Shown one piece after another: positions 51,182-60,832 of a stretch of 64,000 nt of DNA. The position numbers and the translations under genes were made by a program. The DNA comes from Paenibacillus_AR sp051594765 (lineage in GTDB: Bacteria; Bacillota; Bacilli; Paenibacillales; NBRC-103111), in assembly GCF_051594765.1 (NCBI RefSeq), contig NZ_JBPPGJ010000003.1:310001-374000 (forward strand), read 5' to 3'. How positions within the stretch are numbered: the first letter of the stretch is position 1; each line of letters opens with the position of its first letter. The notes beneath the pieces are model-generated. The model was not told where the DNA came from. It saw only the letters and a program-made list of their open reading frames with translations, and did no database searches.

Positions 51182-51910
51182 TTATCGAATCGGATCCTTG
51201 GAAGGTGTCCCTGGCTTGCGGGGGTATTTGGCCGGAGTCCCGCCCGTCTTACGGAGCACCACAATATTCCGCTCGGCTTGCTCCACCGGAAGCTCGAAGG
51301 TAGCTACCTTCTCCAGCTTGGCATTTAATAGCTTAATAGAAGCTTTGGCTTCCTCCACCTCTTCGGCGGATTGCGCCCCCTTCATCGCGGCGAAGGCACC
51401 GCCCTGCTTGACGAAGGGAAGGCAGAGCTCATTCAGCACATTCAACCGGGCCACAGCCCGGGCGCTGGTCAGATCGAACCGGTCCCGCAGCTTAGAATCC
51501 CTCCCCGCCTCCTCCGCCCGAGCATGGATACAGGATACCTGATCCAATCCCAATACGGCTACCAGATGCTGCAAAAAGTGGATTCGTTTGTTTAACGAAT
51601 CGACAATGGTCAGCTTAAGATGCGGGTAAGCGATCTTATTCGGAAGGGAAGGAAATCCTGCGCCTGCGCCGATATCAGCCATAGTCTCCACATCTTGGAG
51701 AGCCACATGGAAGGATAGCGTAAGAGAATCATAGAAGTGCTTCAGGTACACCTGCTCCCGGTCCGTAATGGCTGTCAGGTTCATCTTCTCGTTCCATTCG
51801 ACCAATTCCCTATAGTAGCTCTCGAACTGCTCCAGCTGCCGCTCCGTCAGGGTCAGCCCTTTCTCCTGCAGCATGCTTACGAATTGCTCTTGCACCGCAT
51901 CCACGATCAT
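51182..51910 (-). CDS. rsmG: 16S rRNA (guanine527-N7)-methyltransferase RsmG
   Basis: A 242-residue SAM-dependent enzyme. SAM motif MADIGAGAGFPSLPNKIA, then TSARAVARLNVLNELCLPFV. It methylates G527 of 16S rRNA; loss gives low streptomycin resistance in other bacteria. It overlaps mnmG by 4 bp. Confidence 0.96.
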   Translation of the reverse strand: MIVDAVQEQFVSMLQEKGLTLTERQLEQFESYYRELVEWNEKMNLTAITDREQVYLKHFYDSLTLSFHVALQDVETMADIGAGAGFPSLPNKIAYPHLKLTIVDSLNKRIHFLQHLVAVLGLDQVSCIHARAEEAGRDSKLRDRFDLTSARAVARLNVLNELCLPFVKQGGAFAAMKGAQSAEEVEEAKASIKLLNAKLEKVATFELPVEQAERNIVVLRKTGGTPAKYPRKPGTPSKDPIR

Positions 51911-53799
51911 GATAGTTTCGCCGCCGTTACTTTATTATAATGCTCCAGGTAGACCAACAGAATGGAGATATCCGCCGGTGTCACCCCGGAGATCCGGGAA
52001 GCCTGGCCGATGGAGATCGGACGGATCTGCCCCAGCTTCTGCTTGGCCTCATTGGCCAAACCATGAACGGTATCGTAGTCGATATCCTCCGGGATCCGCT
52101 TCTTCTCCATCTTTTGCAGACGGTCGACCTGCTGGAGCTGCTTCTCGATATAGCCTGCATACTTCACCTGGATCTCCACCTGCTCCTTCACGTCCTCGGA
52201 CACTTCAGCCGGGGCTGGGGAAATTCGATCGAGATGATCCATTGTAATTTCCGGACGGCGCAGCAGGGACAAGAGGTCGACGGAATTGTTCAGCGTTACC
52301 GTTCCCGCCTCCCGCAGAATCTCCTGCACGTGCTCCTCCGGACGGACCTTGGTGTTCTTCAGACGCTCCAGCTCCTCGCGGATCTGCTCCATCTTGGTCT
52401 CGAAGCGCTTGTACCGTTCCTCGGGGATCAGCCCGATCTCATAGCCGATGGGAGTCAGACGCTGGTCCGCGTTGTCGTTGCGCAGCAGCAGACGATACTC
52501 CGCACGGGAGGTCAAGAGTCGATAGGGATCATTCGTCCCCTTCGTCACCAGGTCGTCGATCATCACGCCGATATAAGCCGCCGAACGATCCAGCACAACC
52601 GGCTCCTTCCCCTGCACCTTGCGCGCGGCATTGATCCCGGCCATAATGCCTTGTCCCGCCGCTTCCTCATAGCCGGAGGTCCCGTTGATCTGACCGGCCG
52701 TGAACAAGCCCGGCACCACCTTCGTCTCCAGCGAGGGCCACAGCTGGGTGGGCTCCACCGCATCATACTCGATGGCATAGCCGGTCCGCATCATCTGCAC
52801 CTTCTCCAAGCCGGGAATCGAGCGCAGAATGGAGAGCTGCACCTCCTCCGGCATACTGGTGGACAGCCCCTGTACGTAGTACTCGGACGTGTTGCGTCCC
52901 TCCGGCTCCAGGAAGATCTGATGCTTCGGCTTATCCGCGAACCGGACGATCTTATCCTCTATGGACGGGCAGTATCTCGGCCCCGTTCCTTCAATGGCTC
53001 CCGAGAACATCGGGGCCCGGTGCAGGTTGTCGTTGATGATCTTATGGGTGTCCTCGGAGGTGTAGGTCAGCCAGCACGGAAGCTGGTTCGGAACCTCCTC
53101 CGTCGTTTCGAAGGAGAAAAATTTCGGCTTCACATCGCCCGGCTGAATCTCGGTTTTGGAGAAATCGATGGTATCCCCATGTACTCGGGGGGGCGTACCG
53201 GTTTTGAACCGGACCAGCTTCAAGCCCAGCTCCTTCAAGCAGGCGGACAGCCGGACAGAAGGCTGTTGGTTGTTCGGACCGCTCTCATACATCAGCTCTC
53301 CAATGATGACCCTGCCCCGGAGATAGGTCCCTGTGGTCACTACGACTGCTTGCGCCCGGTAGGTCGCGCCGGTCTTCGTCACCACGCCCCGGCAGACGCC
53401 ATCCTCCATCACCAGCTCCTCTACCATGCCTTGGCGGAGGGTCAGGTTCGGAGTCTTCTCGATGGTTTCCTTCATCGTATGCTGGTACAGGAACTTATCC
53501 GCCTGAGCCCGCAGGGCGTGGACGGCAGGTCCCTTCCCTGTGTTCAGCATCCGGAGCTGAATATAGGTTTTGTCAATATTGCGGCCCATTTCCCCGCCCA
53601 AAGCATCGATCTCGCGGACCACATGGCCCTTGGCCGGACCGCCGATGGATGGGTTGCAGGGCATGAAGGCCACCATATCCAGATTGATCGTCAGAAGCAA
53701 GGTCCTGCAGCCCATACGAGCCGCAGCCAGGGCCGCTTCACAGCCAGCATGGCCTGCTCCGACCACTATGACCTCATAATCGCCAGCCAGATAACTCAT
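51907..53799 (-). CDS. mnmG: tRNA modification protein MnmG (GidA)
   Basis: A 630-residue FAD protein: VGAGHAGCEAALAAARMG at the N-terminus, GTYLRGRVIIGE, and YCPSIEDKIVRF. With MnmE it installs cmnm5 groups on U34 of certain tRNAs. Located 25 bp after mnmE. Confidence 0.97.
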   Translation of the reverse strand: MSYLAGDYEVIVVGAGHAGCEAALAAARMGCRTLLLTINLDMVAFMPCNPSIGGPAKGHVVREIDALGGEMGRNIDKTYIQLRMLNTGKGPAVHALRAQADKFLYQHTMKETIEKTPNLTLRQGMVEELVMEDGVCRGVVTKTGATYRAQAVVVTTGTYLRGRVIIGELMYESGPNNQQPSVRLSACLKELGLKLVRFKTGTPPRVHGDTIDFSKTEIQPGDVKPKFFSFETTEEVPNQLPCWLTYTSEDTHKIINDNLHRAPMFSGAIEGTGPRYCPSIEDKIVRFADKPKHQIFLEPEGRNTSEYYVQGLSTSMPEEVQLSILRSIPGLEKVQMMRTGYAIEYDAVEPTQLWPSLETKVVPGLFTAGQINGTSGYEEAAGQGIMAGINAARKVQGKEPVVLDRSAAYIGVMIDDLVTKGTNDPYRLLTSRAEYRLLLRNDNADQRLTPIGYEIGLIPEERYKRFETKMEQIREELERLKNTKVRPEEHVQEILREAGTVTLNNSVDLLSLLRRPEITMDHLDRISPAPAEVSEDVKEQVEIQVKYAGYIEKQLQQVDRLQKMEKKRIPEDIDYDTVHGLANEAKQKLGQIRPISIGQASRISGVTPADISILLVYLEHYNKVTAAKLS

Positions 53800-53824
53800 T
53801 TGTGCAGATACCCCCTACTGTATA

Positions 53825-55201
53825 TTACTTCCCCAAACAGAACTGGGAGAAAATTTGATCGATCAACGATTCCCCGACCGAGTCCCCGATTATTTCCCCG
53901 AGGTCCTCCCAGGCGTTGCGGATATCGATCTGGATCATATCGATCGGCACCATCGCTTCCGCCGCGGTTAGAGCCTCGGCCAAGGAGCCGCCTGCCTTCT
54001 TCAACAGATGAATATGCCGGACGTTGCTCACATAGGTCATATCACCGGACTCCACCTCTCCGGCGAAGAACAGGGACGAGATCGCCTTCTCCAGCTGGTC
54101 CAAGCCCACCTGCTCCTGTACGGAGAGCAGAACGGTCCGCTCCTCCGGAATGCTCCGGCGGATCTCCTCCAGCTCCAGCTTCATGGGCAGGTCCGTCTTG
54201 TTCACCACCAGCAGCGTCTGCTTGTCCTTCACCAGCTCGAGAAGCTTCCGGTCATCCTCATGCAGCTCCTCCGCCGCATTCAGCACTAGGAGCACCATAT
54301 CGGCATCCTCCAGCGCTCCCCGGGACCGGGACACCCCGATCTGCTCCACCACATCAGCCGTCTCCCGGATCCCTGCCGTATCCAGCAGCTTCAGAGGAAT
54401 GCCGTTGACGGTGACGAATTCCTCGATCACATCCCGGGTCGTTCCCGGAATATCCGTAACGATGGCCTTGTTCTCCTGGGCGAGGGCATTCAGCAGGCTG
54501 GATTTGCCTACGTTGGGCCGGCCGATGATGGCGGTCACGATCCCCTCCCGCAGAATCTTCCCCTGCTGGGCCGAACGCAGGAGACCCTCGATCTCCGTGA
54601 TCGCCTCCCGCGTATGCGTCTGGATATGGGAGCTGGTCAGCTCCTCCACGTCATGCTCGGGATAATCGATGTTCACCTCGATGTGGGCCATCAGCTCCAC
54701 CAGCTTATGCCGCAGCGTCTTGACCCGCTTGGACAGCGTCCCCTCCACCTGCTTCAGTGCCACCTTGAACGCCCGGTCCGACTTGGACCGGATCAGATCG
54801 ATGACAGCCTCCGCTTGGGCCAGATCGATCCGGCCGTTCAGGAACGCCCGCTTCGTGAACTCCCCCGGCTCCGCCAGGCGCGCACCTGCGTTCAGGATCA
54901 GCTCCAGCACCTTGCGGACGGATACCATGCCTCCATGGCAGCTGACCTCCACCACATCCTCCATGGTAAAAGATCTCGGTGCCCTCATCACGGTCACCAG
55001 AGCCTCCTCCACCCGCTCCTTCGTCTCCGGATCGGTGATCATGCCATAGTGGACCGTGTGGGTCGGCACCTCCGCCAGCTTGGATTTGGAGCGGAAGACC
55101 TGGTCCGCCACCTGTACGGCCTGGTCCCCGCTTATGCGAATGACGGCGATTCCTCCCTCCCCCATCGGAGTGGAGATCGCCGCGATGGTATCTGTTATCA
55201 T
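53825..55201 (-). CDS. mnmE: tRNA modification GTPase MnmE (TrmE)
   Basis: A 458-residue GTPase. Folate-binding N-terminal domain (MITDTIAAISTPMGEGGIAV), G motifs GRPNVGKSSLLNAL, DIPGTTRD, DTAGIRET and NKTD, and the invariant C-terminal CLGK. ATG 55201 follows AAGGAG; the upstream ATG at 55234 has no ribosome site. Confidence 0.97.
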   Translation of the reverse strand: MITDTIAAISTPMGEGGIAVIRISGDQAVQVADQVFRSKSKLAEVPTHTVHYGMITDPETKERVEEALVTVMRAPRSFTMEDVVEVSCHGGMVSVRKVLELILNAGARLAEPGEFTKRAFLNGRIDLAQAEAVIDLIRSKSDRAFKVALKQVEGTLSKRVKTLRHKLVELMAHIEVNIDYPEHDVEELTSSHIQTHTREAITEIEGLLRSAQQGKILREGIVTAIIGRPNVGKSSLLNALAQENKAIVTDIPGTTRDVIEEFVTVNGIPLKLLDTAGIRETADVVEQIGVSRSRGALEDADMVLLVLNAAEELHEDDRKLLELVKDKQTLLVVNKTDLPMKLELEEIRRSIPEERTVLLSVQEQVGLDQLEKAISSLFFAGEVESGDMTYVSNVRHIHLLKKAGGSLAEALTAAEAMVPIDMIQIDIRNAWEDLGEIIGDSVGESLIDQIFSQFCLGK

Positions 55202-55288
55202 GTCGGCTGTAGCTCCTTCATTCGGTCTGTCCATTCTACAAAAAACGCAATGACTTCGTCCTTCGCTGAAGTCATTGCGCGGTTAACG

Positions 55289-55909
55289 TTAACGTAAGGA
55301 TATGACCACTCTACGGTTCGGCTCATCGCCCTTGCTGTAGGTTCGAACGGTCGGATGGTCCTGCAGCTGGGAGTGGATGATCTTCCGGTCCGCCGGAGAC
55401 ATCGGCTCCAGCACCACGTCCTTGCGGGTCCGGATCACGCGCCCGGCCAGCCGGCCGGCCAGATCCTCCAGCGTCTTCTTCCGGCGTTCCCTGAAGTGCT
55501 CCGCATCCAATATCATGCGCAAATGCTTGTCGGAATACCGGTTGGCGACGATATTCACCAGATATTGCAGAGAATCGAGGGTCTGTCCCCGGCGTCCGAT
55601 CAGAATGCCGAGCTCCTCGCCGGTCAGATTCAGGAGAATGCCGTCCTTGTCTTCGACGCGCTCGATGTCGGCCTTTACGCCCATAGTCTGGAATACGTCC
55701 TGAAGGAAGCGGATGGCTTCCTCCACCGCATCCGGAATCAGCTCCAGCTGCACCTTGGCGTCCTTCGAACCGAACAGGCCGAACAAGCCCTTGGCTGCCT
55801 GCTCCAATACCTGCACCTTGACGCGGTTCTCGGGAACCTTCCACTGGCCCAGTCCCTGCTTGACCGCCTCTTCAACCGTTTTTCCCGTGACGATAAGCGT
55901 CTTCGTCAT
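55289..55909 (-). CDS. khpB: RNA-binding protein KhpB (Jag)
   Basis: A 206-residue protein with a Jag N-terminal domain (VTGKTVEEAVKQGLGQW), a KH domain (GILIGRRGQTLDSLQYLVNI) and an R3H domain (RKIIHSQLQDHPTVRTYSKG). It binds RNA with KhpA and affects cell length and sporulation. Follows yidC by 12 bp. Confidence 0.95.
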   Translation of the reverse strand: MTKTLIVTGKTVEEAVKQGLGQWKVPENRVKVQVLEQAAKGLFGLFGSKDAKVQLELIPDAVEEAIRFLQDVFQTMGVKADIERVEDKDGILLNLTGEELGILIGRRGQTLDSLQYLVNIVANRYSDKHLRMILDAEHFRERRKKTLEDLAGRLAGRVIRTRKDVVLEPMSPADRKIIHSQLQDHPTVRTYSKGDEPNRRVVISLR

Positions 55910-55921
55910 CTGCTTCCACCT

Positions 55922-56653
55922 CTACTTTTTGGATGGACGATAAATGAAATAGGTCTGTACGATGGTGAAGATGTTGCTGTACACCCAGTAGAGCGGAAGC
56001 GCAGAAGCAAAGCTATAGGACATGGCGAAGATCATGACTGGGAAAACATACAGCAGCATTTTCATCGAAGGATTCGCGTTGTTCGGCTGATAGGCCATCA
56101 TGACCTTCTGCTGGACGAACGTAGTGATCGAAGCAAGTATCGGCAGGATCAGCCACTTATCTCTCTCGGACAACTGCAGCCACAAGAAGGTGTGCTCATG
56201 AATGAACGGATTGTACATAATCGCATTATACAAGGCGATCAGGATCGGCATCTGCACGAAGATCGGTAGACAGCCGGCCAGCGGGTTGACCCCATGCTTC
56301 TGGAACAGCTTCATGGTCTCTTCCTGCTGCTTCTTGGCATCGTCCTTGAACTTCTGCTTGATCTTGTTAAGCTCCGGTTGCAGCTCCTGCATGGCCTTCG
56401 AGCTCTTGTACTGACGCAGCGTCAGCGGGAGGATGATTAAGCGGATGATGATCGTAACCACAAGAATGGATAATCCGTATTCGCCCCACAGAAGGTTGGC
56501 GAACCAATCCAGCGTATCGGACAAGGGGCCTACAAAATACTTCGTCCAAATGCCCACTCGCTCCCCGGTCAGATCGTTAGGTCTGCCGCATGCGGTCAAG
56601 ACAAGCATCATCAGCCCCAGGGGCCATAATTTCTTCATAAGACGCGTCAACAC
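55922..56653 (-). CDS. yidC: Membrane protein insertase YidC (SpoIIIJ type)
   Basis: A 243-residue insertase with a lipoprotein signal (LMMLVLTAC, lipidated Cys22). Five helices follow, with the hydrophilic-groove segment IIIRLIILPLTLRQYKSSKA, where Arg is the conserved charged residue. Inserts membrane proteins; the SpoIIIJ form is needed in sporulation. Confidence 0.96.
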   Translation of the reverse strand: MLTRLMKKLWPLGLMMLVLTACGRPNDLTGERVGIWTKYFVGPLSDTLDWFANLLWGEYGLSILVVTIIIRLIILPLTLRQYKSSKAMQELQPELNKIKQKFKDDAKKQQEETMKLFQKHGVNPLAGCLPIFVQMPILIALYNAIMYNPFIHEHTFLWLQLSERDKWLILPILASITTFVQQKVMMAYQPNNANPSMKMLLYVFPVMIFAMSYSFASALPLYWVYSNIFTIVQTYFIYRPSKK

Positions 56654-56827
56654 AGTTCCTCCTTAGGCTATCGGAAAATCATCCGGACTTCGTTATGTTC
56701 AATGGTCCATAACATGACGGAAGTGCAAGGTTATGGGCATTCGTATCTACATAAATATATCATAACTTATCCATGAAGGAAAACGGTATCCACAGCCTGT
56801 ACGGCCTGGGACAAAATCGCTCCGCGC

Positions 56828-57184
56828 CTACCCCTTTTTCCCCAGAATGCCGGCCCGCTTCAGCACGTGGAGCACGCTCTTCTCCATCTCGGCATACTCC
56901 ATCTCGGCAGCGGGTTTCCTCGCGATCAGGATCATGTCGGTCCTGGGCGCGATCTTCTCCCCGTTATGCCGGACGATCTCCTTCACCAGGCGCCGAATCC
57001 GGTTGCGCACCACCGCATTGCCCACCTTCTTGCTCACCGAGACGCCCAGGCGGAAGCTCTCCCCCGGAACAGCGGCGGACTGAGGCATGATATAGACCAC
57101 AAATTGATGGTTGGCGGAGGACTTACCATGGCGGTACACCTTGTTGAAATCCTCGCGCCGGGTCAGCCGGTTCTCCTTCTGCAC
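56828..57184 (-). CDS. rnpA: Ribonuclease P protein component
   Basis: A 118-residue protein that assists RNase P RNA in tRNA 5' maturation. Conserved KENRLTRREDFNKVYRHGKS and RNRIRRLVKEIVRH are present. It follows rpmH with a small hairpin between them. Confidence 0.96.
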   Translation of the reverse strand: MQKENRLTRREDFNKVYRHGKSSANHQFVVYIMPQSAAVPGESFRLGVSVSKKVGNAVVRNRIRRLVKEIVRHNGEKIAPRTDMILIARKPAAEMEYAEMEKSVLHVLKRAGILGKKG

Positions 57185-57239
57185 GAATCAACGCCCCGTC
57201 TCCGTATACTTAATGAACCATTATTCCCTATGTAAACAC

Positions 57240-57264
57240 AAAAAAGACCACTCATCGTGGTCTT
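57240..57264 (-). terminator. Hairpin between rpmH and rnpA
   Basis: Minus strand AAAGACCAC-N5-GTGGTCTTT followed by TTTG. It may lower rnpA expression relative to rpmH. Confidence 0.7.
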
Positions 57265-57269
57265 TATTC

Positions 57270-57404
57270 TTAAGCGGACAATACTTTTCTGCCCTTTTGA
57301 CGGCGAGCGGCGAGGACCTTGCGGCCGTTCTTGCTGGCCATCCGCTTGCGGAAGCCGTGTACCTTTTTGCGCTTGCTCACGTTCGGTTTGAACGACGGTT
57401 TCAT
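57270..57404 (-). CDS. rpmH: 50S ribosomal protein bL34
   Basis: A 44-residue basic protein, MKPSFKPNVSKRKKVHGFRK, ending KVLSA. Start ATG 57404 follows GGAGGTG. First gene of the leftward operon from oriC. Confidence 0.98.
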   Translation of the reverse strand: MKPSFKPNVSKRKKVHGFRKRMASKNGRKVLAARRQKGRKVLSA

Positions 57405-57539
57405 CTATTGCACCTCCTACAGGAAAACATCCCAAAATACCTTTCAATATTAAATCACTTCTAAAGAGGAAAGTCAACCTCAGAGCATTTGAAAATCATA
57501 CCTGTGTACAGAGGGAGGAGTAAATCTTCACATCCTGTC

Positions 57540-57860
57540 GTTTTGTAAACAAATTATAAACAATATGTAGTATGGTGGATAATTTTTTCGCACAACAGAT
57601 TGAACTTGTGGATAATCCGTATCTTTTCGTTGAAAAGCCTAGTGTGATTTGATATATTAGTATTGTTTTCGGTTGTGGATAGACCGAGTTTCCCACAACT
57701 TTATACACAGCTTGTGGATAACAATGTGAACAAATTCATAGTCACGGGGATAATCCGTCTATGAATTTTCTTAACTTTGGGGATAATCCGACAGGATGTT
57801 CTTTGATATGACACGCACCGCCGGTTTGCTGCCGTCAGCTTGCGATTTTTCTAAGGAGTG
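57540..57860. other. oriC, upstream DnaA-box cluster
   Basis: Between rpmH and dnaA, TGTGGATAA-type boxes lie at 57607-57615 and 57713-57721, with variants at 57574-57582, 57674-57682 and TTATACACA at 57701-57709. The stretch is AT-rich and holds several GGGGATAATCC motifs, including near 57737 and 57779, of unknown role. Confidence 0.88.
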
Positions 57861-57868
57861 AACGACTT

Positions 57869-59221
57869 GTGGAGAGCCATGCCAACGAATTATGGCAGCA
57901 GGTACTGTCCGTCATTCAGACAAAGGTGAGCAAACCCAGCTTCGACACCTGGTTGAAATCCACCAAAGCCACGGTGTTCAGCGATACGTCGCTTTTAATT
58001 TGCGCACCGAACAATTTTGCCAAAGAGTGGCTGGAATCCCGTTATGCCAAGATGATCAGCTCCACCGTAGCAGAGACGTTGGGCAGGCACGTCCAAGTTC
58101 AGTTCACGATTGACGATATGCCTCCACCCGCAGCAGCTGTTCCCGCTCCCTCGGCCCCGCCGGCGAAGCCCGCCGCTGCCCTGCATGAGGATTCGTTCTC
58201 GCTGAATCCCAAATATACATTCGATACCTTCGTTATCGGCTCCGGCAACCGGTTCGCCCATGCGGCGTCGCTGGCCGTCGCCGAAGCGCCGGCCAAGGCC
58301 TACAACCCCCTCTTCCTCTATGGAGGAGTCGGCTTGGGCAAGACCCACTTGATGCACGCCATCGGGCATTATGTCCTCGAGCACAACCAGAGCGCCCGCG
58401 TCCTCTACATCTCTTCCGAGAAGTTCACGAACGAGTTCATCAACGCCATCCGGGACAACCGCGGCGAGAGCTTCCGCAACAAGTACCGGAACATCGACGT
58501 GCTGCTCATCGACGACATTCAATTCCTGGCCGGCAAGGAGCAGACCCAGGAGGAGTTTTTCCATACCTTCAACGCCCTTCATGAAGAGCGCAAGCAGATC
58601 ATCATCTCCTCCGACCGACCGCCGAAGGAAATTCCGACGCTGGAGGACCGCCTGCGTTCCCGCTTCGAATGGGGCTTGATCACCGATATCCAGCCGCCGG
58701 ATCTGGAGACGCGGATTGCGATTCTCCGCAAGAAGGCCAAGGCGGAGAACCTGGACATTCCCAACGAAGCCATGGTCTATATTGCGAACCAGATCGATAC
58801 GAATATCCGGGAATTGGAAGGCGCTCTCATACGGGTCGTCGCCTATTCGTCTCTCATCAACGAGGATGTATCGGTGCATCTGGCGGCCGAGGCCCTGAAG
58901 GACATCATCCCCAGCAGCCGGCCGAAGGTCATCACGATCCACGATATCCAGCAGCGGGTCGGCGAATTCTACGGTCTCAAGGTGGAGGAATTCAAGGCCC
59001 GCAAGCGCACCAAGGCCGTTGCCTTCCCGCGCCAGGTAGCCATGTACCTCTCCCGGGAGCTGACCGACCATTCCCTGCCCAAGATCGGCGAAGCCTTCGG
59101 AGGCCGGGATCATACGACCGTCATCCATGCCCATGACAAGATCTCCTCGTCGCTGAAGACCGACCAGGAGCTGTCCAAGATCATTCGCAATCTTACCGAA
59201 AAAATTAAAAATCCCGGTTAA
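57869..59221 (+). CDS. dnaA: Chromosomal replication initiator DnaA
   Basis: A 450-residue initiator. Domain I MESHANELWQQVLSVIQTKV; a Pro/Ala-rich linker near 90-112; AAA+ domain with Walker A GGVGLGKTHL and Walker B LLIDDIQFL; domain IV with the box-recognition segment GGRDHTTVIHAHDKI. GTG start behind AAGGAG. Confidence 0.98.
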   Translation: MESHANELWQQVLSVIQTKVSKPSFDTWLKSTKATVFSDTSLLICAPNNFAKEWLESRYAKMISSTVAETLGRHVQVQFTIDDMPPPAAAVPAPSAPPAKPAAALHEDSFSLNPKYTFDTFVIGSGNRFAHAASLAVAEAPAKAYNPLFLYGGVGLGKTHLMHAIGHYVLEHNQSARVLYISSEKFTNEFINAIRDNRGESFRNKYRNIDVLLIDDIQFLAGKEQTQEEFFHTFNALHEERKQIIISSDRPPKEIPTLEDRLRSRFEWGLITDIQPPDLETRIAILRKKAKAENLDIPNEAMVYIANQIDTNIRELEGALIRVVAYSSLINEDVSVHLAAEALKDIIPSSRPKVITIHDIQQRVGEFYGLKVEEFKARKRTKAVAFPRQVAMYLSRELTDHSLPKIGEAFGGRDHTTVIHAHDKISSSLKTDQELSKIIRNLTEKIKNPG

Positions 59222-59230
59222 TAACCAACA

Positions 59231-59272
59231 TGCCTATACACAAACTACTCACATGTGGATAGGCTTTTCTTT
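59231..59272 (+). terminator. dnaA terminator built from opposed DnaA-box-like repeats
   Basis: GCCTATACACA pairs with TGTGGATAGGC, followed by TTTTCTTTT. Each arm contains a DnaA-box variant. Confidence 0.65.
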
Positions 59273-59345
59273 TCGGGCTTTCGTCCACATATCCACATAT
59301 TCAGGCCCCCTACTACTTATACGAATTTAAAGATATAATAATGAT
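59233..59345. other. oriC unwinding region, DnaA boxes and DnaA-trio
   Basis: Boxes TGTGGATAG (59254-59262), TCGTCCACA (59281-59289) and TATCCACAT (59290-59298) are followed by GGCCCCC, the trio-like TACTACTTATAC (59311-59322) and AT-rich DNA to 59345. The order box, GC tract, trio, AT-rich matches the B. subtilis basal unwinding system. Confidence 0.82.
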
Positions 59346-59454
59346 TCGGTATGCAAATGACGCCTGTCTGCTTTTTACGATGCCGACGTTCAGCGTTTCA
59401 GATACATGAAGCTTATGAATCGGGAAGCCATTTTAGAACCACAGGAGTGACATT

Positions 59455-60597
59455 ATGAAACTGACGGTAGCGAAGGACTATTTCAACGAAGCCATTCAGC
59501 ATGTATCCAAGGCCATCTCCAGCAGAACCACCCTGCCCATCCTGAGCGGGATCAAGATCGATGCGGCTCCCAACGGTGTCACTCTGACAGCAAGCGATAC
59601 GGACATCTCCATTCAATCGTTTATTCCGACGGAGCATAACCAGAAGATCATCATCCGTCTCGAGCAGAGAGGCAGCGTCGTGCTGCCGGCTAAGTTTCTG
59701 TCGGAGATCATCCGTAAGCTGCCTTCCGATCAGATCGAGATCGAAGTGACCAATCTGTTCCAGACCATTATTCGTTCCGGCTCCTCGGAGATTCAGATGG
59801 TCGGCTTGGATCCCGAGGAATATCCGCTTCTGCCTGAAGTGGAAGAGCGTAAGACCGTATCTCTGGCCAGCGATCTCTTGAAGACCATGATCAAGCAGAC
59901 GGCTTTTGCCGTATCGGCCAACGAAGCGACTCCCATTCTGACCGGTGTTCTCTGGGTGATGAACGGACAGACCCTGAAGCTGGTCGGCTGTGACCGCCAC
60001 CGTCTGGCTCAGCGGGAGACCATCATGGAAGCGGATGAGGCGCGCCAGTTCAACAATATCGTCATCTCCGGCAAGACCTTGAACGAGCTCTCCAAAATCC
60101 TTCCCGACGGCAACTCCCTTGTGGATATCGTCGTGTCCGACAATCAGGTCCTCTTCAAGATGGACCGGATCCTGTTCTATTCCCGCATCCTGGATGGCAC
60201 GTATCCGGATACGACTAAGCTGATCCCCCGTTCCTTCCAGACCGAGATGGTCATCAACACCAAGGAGCTGGTGGACGCCATCGACCGTGCTTACCTGCTG
60301 TCCCGTGAGGAGAAGACGAACATCGTGAAGATGATCATGATCGACGAATCCTCCGTGGAGATCAGCTCCAGTTCCTCCGATTTGGGCAAGGTGACCGAGA
60401 TGCTGGTGGTCAAGAGCCTGACAGGCGAGCTGCTCAAGATTTCGTTCAATTCCAAATATATGCTGGATGCCCTGAAGGTCATCGACAGCGAGTACATCCG
60501 GATCGGCTTCACCGGCGCCATGAGCCCCATCATCATTCAACCGGAGGAAGGCACCTCCATCCTGCAGCTGATTCTTCCGTACCGCACGACCAACTAA
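59455..60597 (+). CDS. dnaN: DNA polymerase III beta clamp
   Basis: A 380-residue sliding clamp, MKLTVAKDYFNEAIQHVSKA, with three clamp domains, ending in the conserved pocket strand SPIIIQPEEGTSILQLILPY. It tethers the polymerase and other factors to DNA. Confidence 0.98.
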   Translation: MKLTVAKDYFNEAIQHVSKAISSRTTLPILSGIKIDAAPNGVTLTASDTDISIQSFIPTEHNQKIIIRLEQRGSVVLPAKFLSEIIRKLPSDQIEIEVTNLFQTIIRSGSSEIQMVGLDPEEYPLLPEVEERKTVSLASDLLKTMIKQTAFAVSANEATPILTGVLWVMNGQTLKLVGCDRHRLAQRETIMEADEARQFNNIVISGKTLNELSKILPDGNSLVDIVVSDNQVLFKMDRILFYSRILDGTYPDTTKLIPRSFQTEMVINTKELVDAIDRAYLLSREEKTNIVKMIMIDESSVEISSSSSDLGKVTEMLVVKSLTGELLKISFNSKYMLDALKVIDSEYIRIGFTGAMSPIIIQPEEGTSILQLILPYRTTN

Positions 60598-60610
60598 GGA
60601 GCGGATACCT

Positions 60611-60832
60611 ATGACCGTTGTACCCATTCGCGGGGAATACATTACGTTGGGCCAATTTTTGAAGATTACGGACATCATCTCCTCCGGAGGCGAGGCGAAG
60701 CTCTACCTGGCGGAGGCCAAGATTCTCGTGAACGGGGAGCCGGACAACCGCCGCGGCCGCAAGCTGTATCCGAACGATACCGTGAAGGTAGGCGGCGTAG
60801 GCGAATTCCGGGTTACCGCGGAGCAGAACTGA
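60611..60832 (+). CDS. yaaA: S4-domain RNA-binding protein YaaA
   Basis: A 73-residue S4-like protein (ITLGQFLKITDIISSGGEAK then NGEPDNRRGRKLYPNDTVKV). In Bacillus it lies between dnaN and recF and is linked to ribosome assembly. Its TGA overlaps the recF ATG by one base. Confidence 0.94.
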   Translation: MTVVPIRGEYITLGQFLKITDIISSGGEAKLYLAEAKILVNGEPDNRRGRKLYPNDTVKVGGVGEFRVTAEQN

